Shown piece by piece: positions 45,095-56,624 of a DNA stretch of 64,000 bases. The translations under genes and the position numbers were made by a program. A model generated the notes under the pieces. The model searched no databases. It was not told the DNA's origin and saw nothing but the letters and a program-made list of their open reading frames with translations. Source of the DNA: Crambe crambe (lineage: Eukaryota > Porifera > Demospongiae > Poecilosclerida > Crambeidae); contig OZ004582.1 of NCBI GenBank assembly GCA_963924555.1, positions 8,279,927 through 8,343,926 on the forward strand, in the 5' to 3' direction. Position 1 is the first letter of the stretch. Each line of letters begins with the position of its first letter.

Positions 45095-45767
45095 CAAAGT
45101 TGCAGACCAAATTAGATCTTTATTTCTAGCTCTGAGTAATACTATTATCTTATTACTATAGCAATGACATTGTCTTGGCAACAGATCCTGATGACGCCAA
45201 AAGATGCGTTTGTAAAAGAATTATAGCCATGGTGAGCTCCATTTCTTTTTATGGGGGATTTTGAAAAGGTAATTGAGTGATTACCACAGGAAGGAGATAA
45301 AATACCTGCAACAGTGATTGAGCCTTGTAGGCATACTCATGTGAGTGAGGAGGAAGGGCAGGAGGGATAATTTCTATGGACGGATTTGATCTTAATGCGT
45401 GTGTAGATCCCCAAGGGTCATGTTTGGTTGGAAGGGGACAATTCTGAGAACTCCCGTGATTCCAGGCAATTTGGACCAATCCCATATTCTCTCATACAGA
45501 GCAAAGTCTTTTTTAGAGTAAGTTTGATTACAGATGCTACGATTATCATTGTACTATTGTTATGAAATAGGTGTGGCCATTATCAAAACTTGGACCAATC
45601 AGATGACAACTATAATACAAGTTCTGTTGATCAATCATATTGTACACATTTACAAGAAGCTATTGCAGCCACCAAATTCTATTGAACATTGATTTAATTG
45701 AAAGTGCTATATAAACTTTCTGTGATTAGAAATGCAGAACATCCTTTTACATTGCCTCTATTTTGTA
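45095..45767. other. Intergenic, nothing certain
   Basis: A short block near 45146-45231 is bracketed by acceptor-like and donor-like sequences (CTATAG and ATG-GTGAGC) and could be a stray exon, but I cannot link it to a gene. The rest is AT-rich without signals. Confidence 0.4.
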
Positions 45768-46294
45768 TCACTCAGTACTAGTACTTTTGATATTGCTTGC
45801 ATTGTTCTGCACTGAAGATGAATCATCAACATTATCTAGATATCTAGCTTGATGTGGGAGTCTCACAACCTTCTCAGGTGGTTTCAGTCCAAACTTCTTT
45901 ACAACTTCCCTCATCCTCTGTTTAAGAGCCATGCCTAGTCTTGACTGTAGCTTCTTCTCAGGTGTATGGTAGATATACCCATCGAATCCTCCAGCTTTGT
46001 CGATACACCTCATGGCAGCAGTTGTGAGACGGATATTGATGGTGGTGTCCAGAATGTCGCTGTAGTATTTCTTCTTCTGCACATTGGGATGCCATGTTCT
46101 CTTTGTTCTATGTGCACATAGGACTATTATCAACATCACCCTTTACCAAACTGGCGTTTTCATGGTGAAACTTACTTCTTATTGGAGAATGTAACCTTCA
46201 CTCCATGCATGATCCCCTTTCCGGCGTAGAGACCTCGCTCAGAGCCCTGGGGAATCCGTTTGAACAGCGTGAAACACAGACCTAATACGACCAT
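45768..46294 (-). CDS. MRPL28: Mitochondrial large-subunit ribosomal protein bL28m
   Basis: Two exons (46294-46176 and 46107-45768) join in phase 2 to give 152 residues. The conserved bL28 core is RGLYAGKGIMHGVKVTFSNK followed by KTKRTWHPNVQKKKYYSDIL and LTTAAMRCIDKAGGFDGYI. The G-x-H-V-x-FSNKKTKR-x-W-x-PN-Q pattern defines the family. Animal versions act in the mitochondrial ribosome. The start methionine is followed by a short hydrophobic/basic leader (VVLGLCFTLFKR) suited to mitochondrial import. It is much shorter than the vertebrate protein of about 256 residues, and closer to bacterial L28 plus a C-terminal extension. It is head to head with FUZ. Confidence 0.88.
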
Positions 46295-46460
46295 TCTCGC
46301 TGTACTGCCATGTGGATTGCAAAATTACACAATAGTAAACAATTTCGCTTAATTTGATAGTTGTAGAGTGAGTGCTAGTGGTGAGTGGGAGAGCAAATGG
46401 CTTCTTCAAAAGTGACTTAAGGCGTTTCTCTACTGCTACTACTGTCCAGTAGTTAGACCA
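46295..46460. promoter_or_regulatory. Shared promoter region, MRPL28 / FUZ
   Basis: The two start codons are 166 bp apart on opposite strands, so this interval must drive both genes. There is no TATA box, as expected for housekeeping pairs. Confidence 0.5.
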
Positions 46461-48221
46461 ATGGCGTACCTAGCCGCTGTTAGCTCGTCTACCATGCCAA
46501 TATTCATCAGAACAAAAGGAGATGTACCGCCAGTAAGCCAGCAGCTGCTATTACTAGCTAATTAAAAAAGAAGCCATCTTGCTAGATAGAGCAAGAGATA
46601 TCCACTGATTAATTTCAGAAATGACTAACCTATTAAATAGCTAATTGCCAGCCATATTTACACAGAGTACTGGCAGGAAAGGCACTCTGTATCTATACAG
46701 TACTTTTTTTTCTTTTTTTTGAGGGGTTATGACTAGTATACTCTTTGATCTGTACATTATGTTTTGTCCAGTGGAGCTTCCCCATCCTGGGTTCTCTCCA
46801 CAGCATCCAAATCTTTGCCAGTGAGCTACAGACGTCTCTCCTCAGCTGCTCTACTTCTAGTGCTAAGGTGGTGTGGAAGCAGTACTGCTCTGACAGGTAT
46901 GGAATTGCAGCTGCTGAATTATAGTCCTTCCTCTCATTTTCTTGTGTTGCTCTTTACCTCGTCTCCCTTCCTCCTCCATCCCTCCTCACTCCTCCCTCCC
47001 TTCTTCCTCCTTCTCCTCTTCTCCCACTTCCCCCACCCCCTATCTATCTCCTCCTCCTCCTCCTCCCCCCCCCCCCCCCCAATCCCAACTCAGCATCAGC
47101 CTCATATTAGTCACATCAGACACAGTTGCAAGCGAGAGTCACCTCAGTCACATGTTGGACCTCATCTTCAATGCCATGGTTCTCTTAATCGGTCTCCACG
47201 AGTTAGAAAACGTTTCAAAGAATACTTCGAGTATACAGAAGCTCTTAAAGGTAACAGTCCCTGTAGAAATCACCGATGAAATTATATTCCAAGCTTATAT
47301 AATGTGTTGGAACCTCCAAATAATGGACACACTTGGGACCCAGCCTTTTATCCTTTGTAGAAAAGGTTGTCCTCTTTTGGAGGTTATTTTATAAAGAGTG
47401 TATATGCAAAGATTGTCCTTTGTTGAGAGGTCAGAGGTTGTACTCCATATCTCATTCGATTAGTATGAAATGCATGGTCCTTGGGGAGTCCATATTGAGG
47501 AGTCTCACCAACTTTATAGTGATCTTTTCATACCTCCTTTGTAGTGTTGCTACCCTCTGATTGACTTCATCTTCAAGGAAGAGCATACACTCTTCTCTCC
47601 TCTCGCACAGGCAGTGGATGTCATTGCCTTAGAAGACACTTCTTTGCTCTCTGTATGTCAGCTAGTCCATTTCATACAAATCCACTTCCACATATAAGCT
47701 ACCTACTGTATTATTGTGAAAAAACTTTTCTTCACACAAGAGAAAATGAAAAAAAAAAAACGAACTTTTTTTTCTATGCAGAAACTAATCATGACACAAT
47801 AAACTCACAATATCCATTAGCATGTCCCCTTATGTTATGTTTCTTCTTTTGTTCTTACTGCTTAGAGAACTCTGGATGTCTTTATTGAAGTAGCAAAGAG
47901 TAGCTTTGGCTGTCTCTCTGTGCATGGACGTGTGTGTGTGGCATCAGAGTGCTGGTATGTGCGTATCATACGTACAGCATTCTCCTATAATTAGATATAT
48001 AATAGAACCCCTGACTCCAGTTCTGGGCTCCATAATTACTCCAATCTTTTTTTTATTATGCAGGTGGAATGATCTGTCACCCTTGGAGACCAGCCTCCTT
48101 TCTCTCTTTCTTTGCAGCCTCCCTCCAGCTTCCTCGCGGGACATACCGATCTACCTTCCCAAGGCCAGCAACAAGGTGGCTCACAGGCTGGTCATCTTCA
48201 CACTCTTTGAAGGTGAGAGAG

Positions 48222-48287
<66 letters not shown>

Positions 48288-49389
48288 CTCTATTGATCAG
48301 GACACTTTTCAGTCTCAAAAGTGTCTACATTGAGATTCTAATATTCTCCTCCTTTCTCTTCTTTTTCTTCTTCTCCTCCTCCTCCTCCTTTCTTCTTCTT
48401 CTTCTTCTTCTTCTTCTCCTCCTTCTTCTTCTACAATACCAGAACTTAGTGGTTTTTATCTCATCCTAACAAGGTGTCCACCTCAGCATCATCTGCAATC
48501 CTGAACCTCCATTGACAGCTCTACAGGAACAACTCTCTCAGTACTGGACCCCTTTGGCAACACAACTCAAGACATCCATTCATACTGTCCCACGGAATAT
48601 CCCTCTTGGTCTTACTCTAGAGCCCTGCATTCTGGCATTTTGTCTGGTGAATGTTGAGACCAGTAGATCGCTTACTAGCTTGAGACCAACGGCTGCAGGA
48701 GACCATCAAAAGGCTGCCCTCACTCCAGGTATGTGTAAAGGAGATGTGTTCTCATTTCAGGATCCTGTAGTATTTATATAGATGGCCCTCACTCGGCAGG
48801 TGAACTGATTAGAGGGGTCTCCTCATTTCAAGGGTGATTTAATTGACACACAGGAGTATGTGTAGAAAAGTATTCTATAAACTAGATGTGTTTGTTCTTG
48901 TTTTTATTATTTGTAGGATATCGAGGAGAAATGAAGGTGGAGAAAAGATACAGCTACCTCACACGATTCTACAAAACAATATCTGGTGATATCCTTCCTC
49001 TGTCTAAAAGCTCTGAGCAAAGCAAGGAATCATCACTGATTACCTCCACTGCATTATTCGACAGAATTCCCCACACGATTCGCGAAACCTACATCTGTTC
49101 AAAGGTATGTATGTATGTATGTATGTATGTATGTATGTATGTATGTTACACATGATTATAGTGGGCAATTTTGCAGATTTTAGCATTTTGAAAAAAAAAT
49201 AATGTGAAGGGAATCATAAAGTTAATATTATTAACAAAAATTTCATCCTATGGAAGAAAAATTAATAAAATTCTCACTAGCTTTTCCATACTTCTCACTT
49301 AGAACTATAAAGCATATGCCATGAACAAGGATAACTACAATCTCTTCGTTCTCTTCACAGCTTCTTCTCCAACTTTCACTCTCAAGTAA
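46461..49389 (+). CDS. FUZ: FUZ, planar cell polarity / ciliogenesis effector
   Basis: Nine exons in one frame (46461-46532, 46772-46896, 47094-47250, 47545-47652, 47866-47954, 48064-48212, 48474-48728, 48917-49104, 49303-49389) give 409 residues; vertebrate FUZ has about 418. Blocks that match the family are PIFIRTKGD, FPILGSLHSIQIF, KVVWKQY, LDLIFNAMVLLIGLHELENV, the GRVCVASECWWNDLSP block, IPIYLPKASNKVAHRLVIFT and FYKTISGDILPL. FUZ is a longin-type subunit of the CPLANE complex with INTU and WDPCP, works with RSG1/Rab23-type GTPases, and is needed for ciliogenesis. Sponges have ciliated cells, so retention makes sense. The introns are filled with CT/GA, TTC and GTAT microsatellites and a MITE copy. 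Confidence 0.9.
47309..47505. repeat. MITE family 3 copy in FUZ intron 3
   Basis: GTTGGAACCTCCAAATAATG starts the block, followed by GGGACCCAGCCTTTTATCCT and GGTTGTCCTCTTTTGGAGG. The right end is degraded (GGAGTCCATATTGAGGAG). Confidence 0.65.
48214..48288. repeat. (GA)n microsatellite after the FUZ exon 6 donor
   Basis: The GA run begins at the GTGAGA splice donor itself, so it forms the start of intron 6. Confidence 0.9.
49105..49145. repeat. (GTAT)n microsatellite after the FUZ exon 8 donor
   Basis: About ten GTAT units start directly at the GTATGT donor, giving several equivalent GT dinucleotides next to the exon. Confidence 0.9.
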
Positions 49390-49583
49390 GTTGCTCTGTT
49401 GTCCTTGGAAGTAGCTATGGGTAGTTTCTCAAAAAATGAAATACAGGACAGAGCAAAAAATTACTGCTAATGGTACATTTTTCTCCTTATAGAAAAATGA
49501 CTTCCATTCTACATGAAACTTTGATTCAAGATAGGACAATTGCTGTATTATGAGAAATCATGCTTTATTTTGTTATCGTTATT

Positions 49584-49619
<36 letters not shown>

Positions 49620-49930
49620 TATCCTTTGTTCTATTAGGGAGTAACAAAAAACTTTAGTGAGTTATGTAAACTTATTGGTGAGAGTATTAAATCTCACCTC
49701 CGCATATTGCTGCATGTTGTATGTTGATGAACCACATAAATCATGACTAAATATGGACCAGAGTGTAGTGTGAATTATTACTTAAGTAAAGATAAGTCAA
49801 GTAAATCAATGAAAAACGATATAGCTAGCTATTAATTTGAGCTAATGTGTAGCTACAAGCAAATCAAGTTAACAAAGCAGCAATAAGGTTCTTGAGTATT
49901 AGAGTTAATGCATTAATGCATTTAATGCAG

Positions 49931-51640
49931 TTAATGCAGCAATCTTAAGTTTTCACCTTGGACTCCTCCATGCTGCAGATGGTAGGGGAGAATTTTCAAT
50001 GTTCTCATTCCTTTGAATCGGCAGCAACACTTGATCTTTGACCGGATGTTTTGAGGAAAAATAGCCATTATAAGCATTACAATTCCATACAATTGTAGAA
50101 TAATAGCAAGAAAAATGATAGCTGCTATGCAGTAATCATGAATGGCATTATACTTTTGCTCATAAGACATTGTATATACCATAATAGCATGGTGGATGTA
50201 TCCTAAAGCAAGCAAGAGACAAAGGCCACCACCTAGTGTGTTGTATACTTTTTCTTTGTGTGGTTTGAAGAAGATTATGGCAGCAGTCAGAAGAAGAAGA
50301 CCACTTGTGGTGATTAATATGTACAAAGAATCTCTCATAACTGCAAACATGAGCTGCTGAAAGATCCTTATTAAAAGGTAAATGGCAGCAAAGTAACGAC
50401 AATCTCTTGGGTGATGGTGATAACACCCTTGGAAGGCATCCATGAATGCGGACAGAGCATGTCTTTGGAATGGTAGTTTATTTAGAATCATTTGAAAGCA
50501 GCGACATGGATAGAGGACCAGTAGTATCATTGGAACAATGTTGAAGACTGTACACATTATGATAGCTAGAATGCCATAGGGTAGATGTTCTTTTCCAAAA
50601 TAAGGCAACTCTCCATTATAATAGACATAGGCTTGTTTGAGAAACTCGCCGTCAACATTTTGTAGGTAAGCTGGAGTCAATAAATCGAAAGAGACATTTA
50701 GTATCTTGACATATGATAGTACCAAGAAGCTGGCAAAGGCTTGTACGAGTGAACCTCGAATATTCCACTCACGTTTGATGAAAGTGAATAACATATTAGC
50801 TGGTCTCCACAATTTGGCTATAATCAAATATCGATCGTGTAGCACCACTGCAATGTATGTGAGATATATCAAAAGTAGAGGATACACACCAACTATATAG
50901 TCAAATGCAAGAACCTGCAGTGGAGTAACTGAAGGGATACAAAATGGAGTATATAGAGAGCGAAAGAAATCAAGATTCCAAATGGAAGCAAGTGTTATTA
51001 AAATTCTTCCCTCCACCTGTGGAGTGCTCTCTGGCGTGACTATCAGTCGTATAAGACTGGGCATTGTTGTAAGCTGGTTCACTAAGACGAATACCGCCAT
51101 GGAACTGGAAGTGACTGATAGTTTAACTACTACAACGATGAAGTAGAAAACAGTTAAGGGAAGAAATGCCACTATAATATACTTCAAAAGATTGACATTG
51201 AACTTTGATTTCGGACACTTCACACATTTTATAGTGTAAGAGTATATGGGAGGTCCATAATCTTTCATGCAATCACCACATAGCTGACCAGTTCTGTATA
51301 AGTACCCACACACCTGATTATCCAAAGCTTCAGGCTGCTTTGTTTCAATTTTATTGTGAGATCTGCAGTAAGGCGTACGGCTATATTCTAATGTAGCACA
51401 ACGAATGAGACACTTCCCAACCAGAGTTTGACCAGTCTTTTGATTGTAATTCATGCAGTAGCACAGCATTACAGATATGTTGAAATCCTCTCTGTCGCAG
51501 TAAACTACTCCTTGTAAATCATCTCCACACTGGCATTGAGAGGTGGTGCTGTTATAGACGGTCCATAATGGACACTCCACCATTTCACTCTTTCCCATTG
51601 CAGCAGTGCTTGATAGCAGGAGTATGATACTCCAATGCAT
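49931..51640 (-). CDS. Cys-rich multi-pass membrane protein, subfamily A copy 1
   Basis: Intronless, 569 residues. A signal peptide (SIILLLSSTAAMGKS) leads to a Cys-rich ectodomain of about 130 residues (CQCGDDLQGVVYC, VMLCYCMNYNQKTGQTLVGK, CGYLYRTGQLCGDCMKDYGP, then PIYSY and CVKCPK). About nine hydrophobic segments follow, e.g. LLKYIIVAFLPLTVFYFIVV, LASIWNLDFFRSLYTPF, LVQAFASFLVLSYVKILNVS, YGILAIIMCTVFNIVPMILL. A conserved loop AFMDAFQGCYHHHPRDCRYF lies between the later helices. The tail ends ENLRLLH. The layout suggests a surface receptor or channel. I know no named family and do not assign one. It is nearly identical to the gene at 54244 in the opposite orientation. Confidence 0.85.
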   Translation of the reverse strand: MHWSIILLLSSTAAMGKSEMVECPLWTVYNSTTSQCQCGDDLQGVVYCDREDFNISVMLCYCMNYNQKTGQTLVGKCLIRCATLEYSRTPYCRSHNKIETKQPEALDNQVCGYLYRTGQLCGDCMKDYGPPIYSYTIKCVKCPKSKFNVNLLKYIIVAFLPLTVFYFIVVVVKLSVTSSSMAVFVLVNQLTTMPSLIRLIVTPESTPQVEGRILITLASIWNLDFFRSLYTPFCIPSVTPLQVLAFDYIVGVYPLLLIYLTYIAVVLHDRYLIIAKLWRPANMLFTFIKREWNIRGSLVQAFASFLVLSYVKILNVSFDLLTPAYLQNVDGEFLKQAYVYYNGELPYFGKEHLPYGILAIIMCTVFNIVPMILLVLYPCRCFQMILNKLPFQRHALSAFMDAFQGCYHHHPRDCRYFAAIYLLIRIFQQLMFAVMRDSLYILITTSGLLLLTAAIIFFKPHKEKVYNTLGGGLCLLLALGYIHHAIMVYTMSYEQKYNAIHDYCIAAIIFLAIILQLYGIVMLIMAIFPQNIRSKIKCCCRFKGMRTLKILPYHLQHGGVQGENLRLLH

Positions 51641-51771
51641 GATTATAATTCAGAAGAATCTGATAATGGTGGTGGTTAATTATATAGCTGCAATTCTGCA
51701 CTTGCCGATATTGATAAGAGAAGAGAACTCTTGTATTAATTTAGTTGCTTTATTGTTTCCTATTTATAGAT

Positions 51772-51804
<33 letters not shown>

Positions 51805-52334
51805 GATTTTAATAATAACCATACAGGAAATGTTTTCATCTTTCAATACCATGTATAAATATGACATCAATGCATGCATTGTTGCTTAGCTATATAGGGT
51901 GATTATGCATAGTGACACATGTTAGTGATTGTACATTACAAAGCTTGTATAAACTTATGCTACAGATGATGTTATGTTTACACCTCTATTAATTATTATG
52001 AAAGTGCATGAAGATTCCATGGCTCCAGAAGTGCGTGTGAGACTTTTATGACAGCAAGATGAAAGACTTCAGAAGTCTTAGAGATAGTTTCAATTTCAAA
52101 TTTGTATGCAGATTGAGTGTCACAACTCATAAGAGAGTATTTGAGTTTTTAGCATTCTGTAAACATGAAATTGGGTTCTTGTACACAAATTGATCTCTAG
52201 CCAATTATGGCTTGGTTTGATATGATGCTGCAATCATAATACATTATAATAATATATATATATTATGCTGATCATATCAAACCAAGCCATATGATATGAT
52301 GCTGCAGTCACATATATAATCCAGCTACATACAT

Positions 52335-52795
52335 ACATACATGCAAAATGCAAAATGCAAATCATCTAGCTGCCGCTGAGCGGTCACACGCACCTGGTCA
52401 AGCCAGGGATGCCTGTGCACTAAACAGGCACTAAGAGCCAGTGCTGGCAACCTCCTGGAGCCCGGGCTAGGAACTCACAGGAGGACTGCATTATTCCACC
52501 AACAAGCATTATTCCACTAACAAGTGGAGTGGATGAAGAGACTACCTCTTCTCAGCAAGTGGTGTGGGCACCCAAAGTCCCAGCTGATATTGGAGAGATA
52601 GCCAATTTGATTTGCACCCTGGTACCCATTTTCAGCTGGGTGGACTGGTGGCATGGTGTTAGGTGGCAAATTAATGCTGGTGAAAAGGAGGGTGGATAAA
52701 CACCATATGTCACTGGTGGGACTCGAACTCACTGTTTCCCGCTTACAAGCCCAGAGTCCAAACCACTCACTGCCAGTGATTCCATACATACATAC
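52335..52795 (-). mobile_element. tRNA-derived SINE, minus orientation
   Basis: Read on the minus strand from about 52785, TGGCAGTGAGTGG fits an RNA polymerase III A box and GAGTTCGAGTCCCACC a B box, about 47 bp apart, as in a tRNA head. An unrelated body of about 350 bp follows. It ends in a part shared with the copy at 52813 (GGTCAAGCCAGG, GAGCCCGGGCTAGG) and ATGCAAA/CATAC tail repeats. No protein is encoded. The 5' head and internal promoter identify a SINE; the family is unknown to me. Confidence 0.7.
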
Positions 52796-52812
52796 ATACA
52801 TACAAAATGAAA

Positions 52813-52960
52813 AAAATGCAAATCATATAGCTGTTGCTGAGCGGTCACATGCACCTGGTCAAGCCAGGATGCCCATGTGCACTAAGCAGGCACAATGAGC
52901 CAGTGCTGGCCCTGGAGCCCGGGCTAGGAACTCACAGGAGGACTGACTATCTCTTCTCAG
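52813..52960 (-). mobile_element. Second, 5'-truncated copy of the SINE tail
   Basis: About 145 bp match the distal part of the SINE at 52335-52795 (GCTGAGCGGTCACATGCACC, GAGCCCGGGCTAGG, ACTCACAGGAGGACTG). The tRNA head is missing. It abuts the broken end of the paralogue at 52965-53470. Confidence 0.7.
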
Positions 52961-52964
52961 CACT

Positions 52965-53470
52965 AAAGTGAAGGCTACCTGTGACTGAGAGCTTGAGTGT
53001 AACCATGATGACATAGAAGAGAGTTAAAGGAAGAAAAGCCACTGCAATGTATTTCAAAAGGTTGTATTTAAACTTGGATTTTGGACATTCTGCACACAGC
53101 AGTGAATAGGAGTATACAGGAGGTCCATAACCTTTCACACATCTGCCACAAAGCAAACCAGTTCTGGAGTAGAACCCACATACTTCATTATTCAAAGCCT
53201 CCAAGTTTGTGTTTGGTTATGATTCCATTGTGGGATTTATAGCCTGGGTAATTTGTAGGAGGTCGATAAAAGCACCGAGTGAGACACTTTCCAACCAGAG
53301 TTTGACCCGTTTCTTGATCATAATTCATGCAGTAACACAGCATTACAGACACGTCGAAATTCTTGTTGTTGCAGTGAATCACTCCCTGTAAATTGTCGCC
53401 ACATTGGCACTCTGCGGAGACATTGTTATATACTGTCCATGGTGGGCATGTTGATGATGCTTCATAGTGT
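52965..53470 (-). pseudogene. Truncated subfamily B multi-pass gene
   Basis: The N-terminal Cys-rich domain is readable on the minus strand (CPPWTVYN, ECQCGDNLQGVIHCN, VMLCYCMNYDQETGQTLVGK, CGFYSRTGLLCGRCVKGYGP) up to the first membrane helix. Four extra bases near 53210 shift the frame compared with the copy at 57738. The gene stops after KLSVTG, where SINE-type sequence begins. There is no start codon or signal peptide, as in the other B copy. Confidence 0.8.
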
Positions 53471-54243
53471 TTGTAATCAATATGCGAAAGATGACATAAT
53501 AGCTAAGCCTTTACATGTAGCTACATATAAAAAATAACTTTCAATTTTCTTGCTGAATAACACTAACATGTGTCAGTCAAGCTCATTCATGTGGACACTA
53601 CTGAAAGATGATAATTTATATCCTCTGATAGCATTTAGCAAAATAAATTTCAATTTGCTTGCTGAATATCACTTCATGTACACTGTAGCTTATAGCTATG
53701 GCTAGAGATCAATTCGTATTCAAAAACAATTTGAAGCCCAATTTCATGTTTATAGAATGCTAAAAACTCAAATACTGTCATGAGTTGTGACACTGCAAAT
53801 TTGAAATTGAAACCATCTCTAAGACAATGTTATTCTGAAGTCTTCCATCTTGCTATCACAGAAGTCTCACATGCACACATCTGGAGCCATAAGTTTATGA
53901 AAGGAATCTTCATTTTCATAATAGCTAGTTAATAGAGGTGTAAGAATAACATCATCTGTAGCATAAGTTTATACAAGCTTTGTAATGTATATAATCACTG
54001 TCACAATTAGAACCCATCACCCTATACTAAGCAACCATGCATGCATTGATGTCACATTATACGTGGTATTGAAAACATCTCCTATGATTATTAACCCCCC
54101 TCCCTCCCCTTGTCTATAAAATAGGAAACAACAAAGCAACCAAATTAATACAAGAGTTCTCTTCTCTTATCAATATCAGCAAGTGCAGAATTGCAGCTAT
54201 ATAATTAACCACCACCATTATCAGATTCTTCTGAATTATAATC

Positions 54244-55965
54244 ATGCATTGGATTAGCATACTCCTTCTACTATTGAGCACTGCTGCAATGGGAAAGAGT
54301 GAAACAGTGGAGTGTCCACTATGGACCATCTATAACAGCACCACCTCTCAATGCCAGTGTGGAGATGATTTACAAGGAGTAGTTTACTGCGACAGGGAGG
54401 ATTTTGACATATCTGTAATGCTGTGCTACTGCATGAATTACAATCAAAAGACTGGTCGAACTCTGGTTGGGAAGTGTCTCACTCGTTGTGTTACACCCAA
54501 CTATAGAAGTACATCATACTGCAGATCTCACAATGAAATCAAAACCAAGCAGCCTGAAGCTTTGAATGATGAAATGTGTGGGTACTTACACAGAACTGGT
54601 CAGCTATGTGGTAGTTGCATGAAAGATTATGGACCTCCCATATACTCTTACACTATAAAATGTGTGAAGTGTCCGAAATCGAAGTTCAATGTCAATCTTT
54701 TGAAGTATATTATAGTGGCATTTCTTCCCTTAACTGTTTTCTACTTCATCATTGTAGTAGTTAAACTATCAGTCACCTCCAGTTCCATGGTGGTATTCGT
54801 CTTAGTGAACCAGCTTACAACAATGCCCAGTCAGATACGAGTGATAGTCACACCAGGGAGCACTCCAGGAAGAATTTTAATAATACTTGCTTCCATTTGG
54901 AATCTTGATTTCTTTCGCTCTCTATATACTCCATTTTGTATCCCTTCAGTTACTCCACTGCAGGTTCTTGCATTTGACTATATAGTTGGTGTGTATCCTC
55001 TACTTTTGATATATCTCACATACATTGCAGTGGTGCTACACGATCGATATTTGATTATAGCCAAATTGTGGAGACCAGCTAATATGTTATTCACTTTCAT
55101 CAAACGTGAGTGGAATATTCGAGGTTCACTCGTACAAGCCTTTGCCAGCTTCTTGGTACTATCATATGTCAAGATACTAAATGTCTCTTTCGATTTATTG
55201 ACTCCAGCTTACCTACAAAATGTTGACGGCGAGTTTCTCAAACAAGCCTATGTCTATTATAATGGAGAGTTGCCTTATTTTGGAAAAGAACATCTACCCT
55301 ATGGCATTCTAGCTATCATAATGTGTACAGTCTTCAACATTGTTCCAATGATACTACTGGTCCTCTATCCATGTCGCTGCTTTCAAATGATTCTAAATAA
55401 ACTACCATTCCAAAGACATGCTCTGTCTGCGTTCATGGATGCCTTCCAAGGGTGTTATCACCATCACCCAAGAGATTGTCGTTACTTTGCTGCCATTTAC
55501 CTTTTAATAAGGATCTTTCAGCAGCTCATGTTTGCAGTCACAAGAGATTCCTTATACATGTTAATCACTGCAAGTAGTCTTCTTCTTCTGACTGCTGCCA
55601 TAATCTTCTTCAAACCACACAAAGAAAAAGTATACAACACACTAGGTGGTGGCCTTTGTCTCTTGTTTGCTTTAGGATACATCCACCATGCTATTTTGGT
55701 ATATACAATTTCTTATGAGCAAAAACAAAAGTATAATGCCATTCATGACTACTGCATAGCAGTTATCCTTCTTTTGGCTACTATTATACAATCTTATGGA
55801 ATTGTAATGCTTATAATGGCTGTTTTTCCTCAAAACATCCAGTCAAAGATCAAGTGTTGCTGCCGATTTATCTTCACTAAAAGGAAAGACAGCATTGAAA
55901 ATACTCTTCCCTATCGTCTGCAGCATGGAGGAGACCAAGGTGAAAACTTAAGATTGCTGCATTAA
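54244..55965 (+). CDS. Cys-rich multi-pass membrane protein, subfamily A copy 2
   Basis: Intronless, 573 residues, beginning MHWISILLLLLSTAAMGKSE (signal peptide). It has the same Cys-rich ectodomain, nine-segment membrane region and ENLRLLH tail as the copy at 49931-51640. The middle 200 residues are essentially identical, while the N-terminal part and the last helices differ slightly (e.g. FTKRKDSIENTLPY added before the tail). The pattern of identity in the middle and drift at the ends suggests recent duplication with gene conversion. It is divergent from the broken B copy at 52965-53470; together they form the ancestral-looking A/B pair. Confidence 0.86.
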   Translation: MHWISILLLLLSTAAMGKSETVECPLWTIYNSTTSQCQCGDDLQGVVYCDREDFDISVMLCYCMNYNQKTGRTLVGKCLTRCVTPNYRSTSYCRSHNEIKTKQPEALNDEMCGYLHRTGQLCGSCMKDYGPPIYSYTIKCVKCPKSKFNVNLLKYIIVAFLPLTVFYFIIVVVKLSVTSSSMVVFVLVNQLTTMPSQIRVIVTPGSTPGRILIILASIWNLDFFRSLYTPFCIPSVTPLQVLAFDYIVGVYPLLLIYLTYIAVVLHDRYLIIAKLWRPANMLFTFIKREWNIRGSLVQAFASFLVLSYVKILNVSFDLLTPAYLQNVDGEFLKQAYVYYNGELPYFGKEHLPYGILAIIMCTVFNIVPMILLVLYPCRCFQMILNKLPFQRHALSAFMDAFQGCYHHHPRDCRYFAAIYLLIRIFQQLMFAVTRDSLYMLITASSLLLLTAAIIFFKPHKEKVYNTLGGGLCLLFALGYIHHAILVYTISYEQKQKYNAIHDYCIAVILLLATIIQSYGIVMLIMAVFPQNIQSKIKCCCRFIFTKRKDSIENTLPYRLQHGGDQGENLRLLH

Positions 55966-56174
55966 TTATTGATACTCGAGAACCTTATAGCCAGCCATAG
56001 TATTCCAGAGCCTTATTGCTGCTCTATATCAATTTACTTATGTTTACAAAAATAATAATTTTGTCTTGCACTACACTCAAGCGAGAAACCTGATACATGG
56101 GAGATGAAATACTCTAACCAATAAGTTTACATAACTCACTAAAGTTTATTGTTACTCTCTCATGGAACAAAGGC

Positions 56175-56215
<41 letters not shown>

Positions 56216-56538
56216 CGATAACAAAACAAAGCATAATATACACTATCTTGAATTGAAGTTTCAAGTGTAATTTTTCTATAAGGAGAAAAAAGTGCCATTA
56301 GGGATAAAAAATTTTTAGTAATCATGTGCTTTTGAGTGCAATTATATGAAAGAGCCTATTAGCTAGCCATGTGGTAGATAAAGAAGAAGGAGGTAAAGGG
56401 TCGGCGCCGCCAGACTATCAGCTATACTCTTAAGAAAGAGGGTGTGGTTAATCAGAAGTGGGCATGGTTTTAAAATTTTTTCATATGCTAATTTTCATTT
56501 CAGAAAGTTGTGGGTTCAGTGAAAAGAAAGTCCGCCTC

Positions 56539-56617
56539 ATTTCCATGCATTTCCATTGCATTTCCATTGTATTTCCATCTCAGTTCCATCCCAGTTCCAT
56601 CCTACTTCCATTCAAAC
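56539..56617. repeat. Short tandem TTTCCAT / GTTCCATC units
   Basis: Successive 10-11-bp units (CATTTCCATTG, CAGTTCCATCC) directly abut the break of the paralogue fragment at 56625-56807. Confidence 0.75.
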
Positions 56618-56624
56618 AACAATA

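Larger units (their letters stand above)
49455..56320. repeat. Large inverted repeat, arms about 2.7 kb
   Basis: The arm 49455-52203 is mirrored by 53700-56320 on the opposite strand. The mirror covers a complete multi-pass membrane gene, its 3' flank with (GTT)n / (CAA)n at 49580-49618 and 56173-56217, and about 560 bp of 5' flank. Long runs inside the coding part are identical. The spacer 52204-53699 holds SINE sequence and a truncated paralogue. It points to recent inverted duplication or gene conversion. Confidence 0.88.

Noticed and set aside
50706..55172. Identical 64-residue frames at 50706-50900 (+) and 54978-55172 (-)
   Set aside because: They are antisense shadows of the two subfamily A genes and are identical only because of the inverted duplication.
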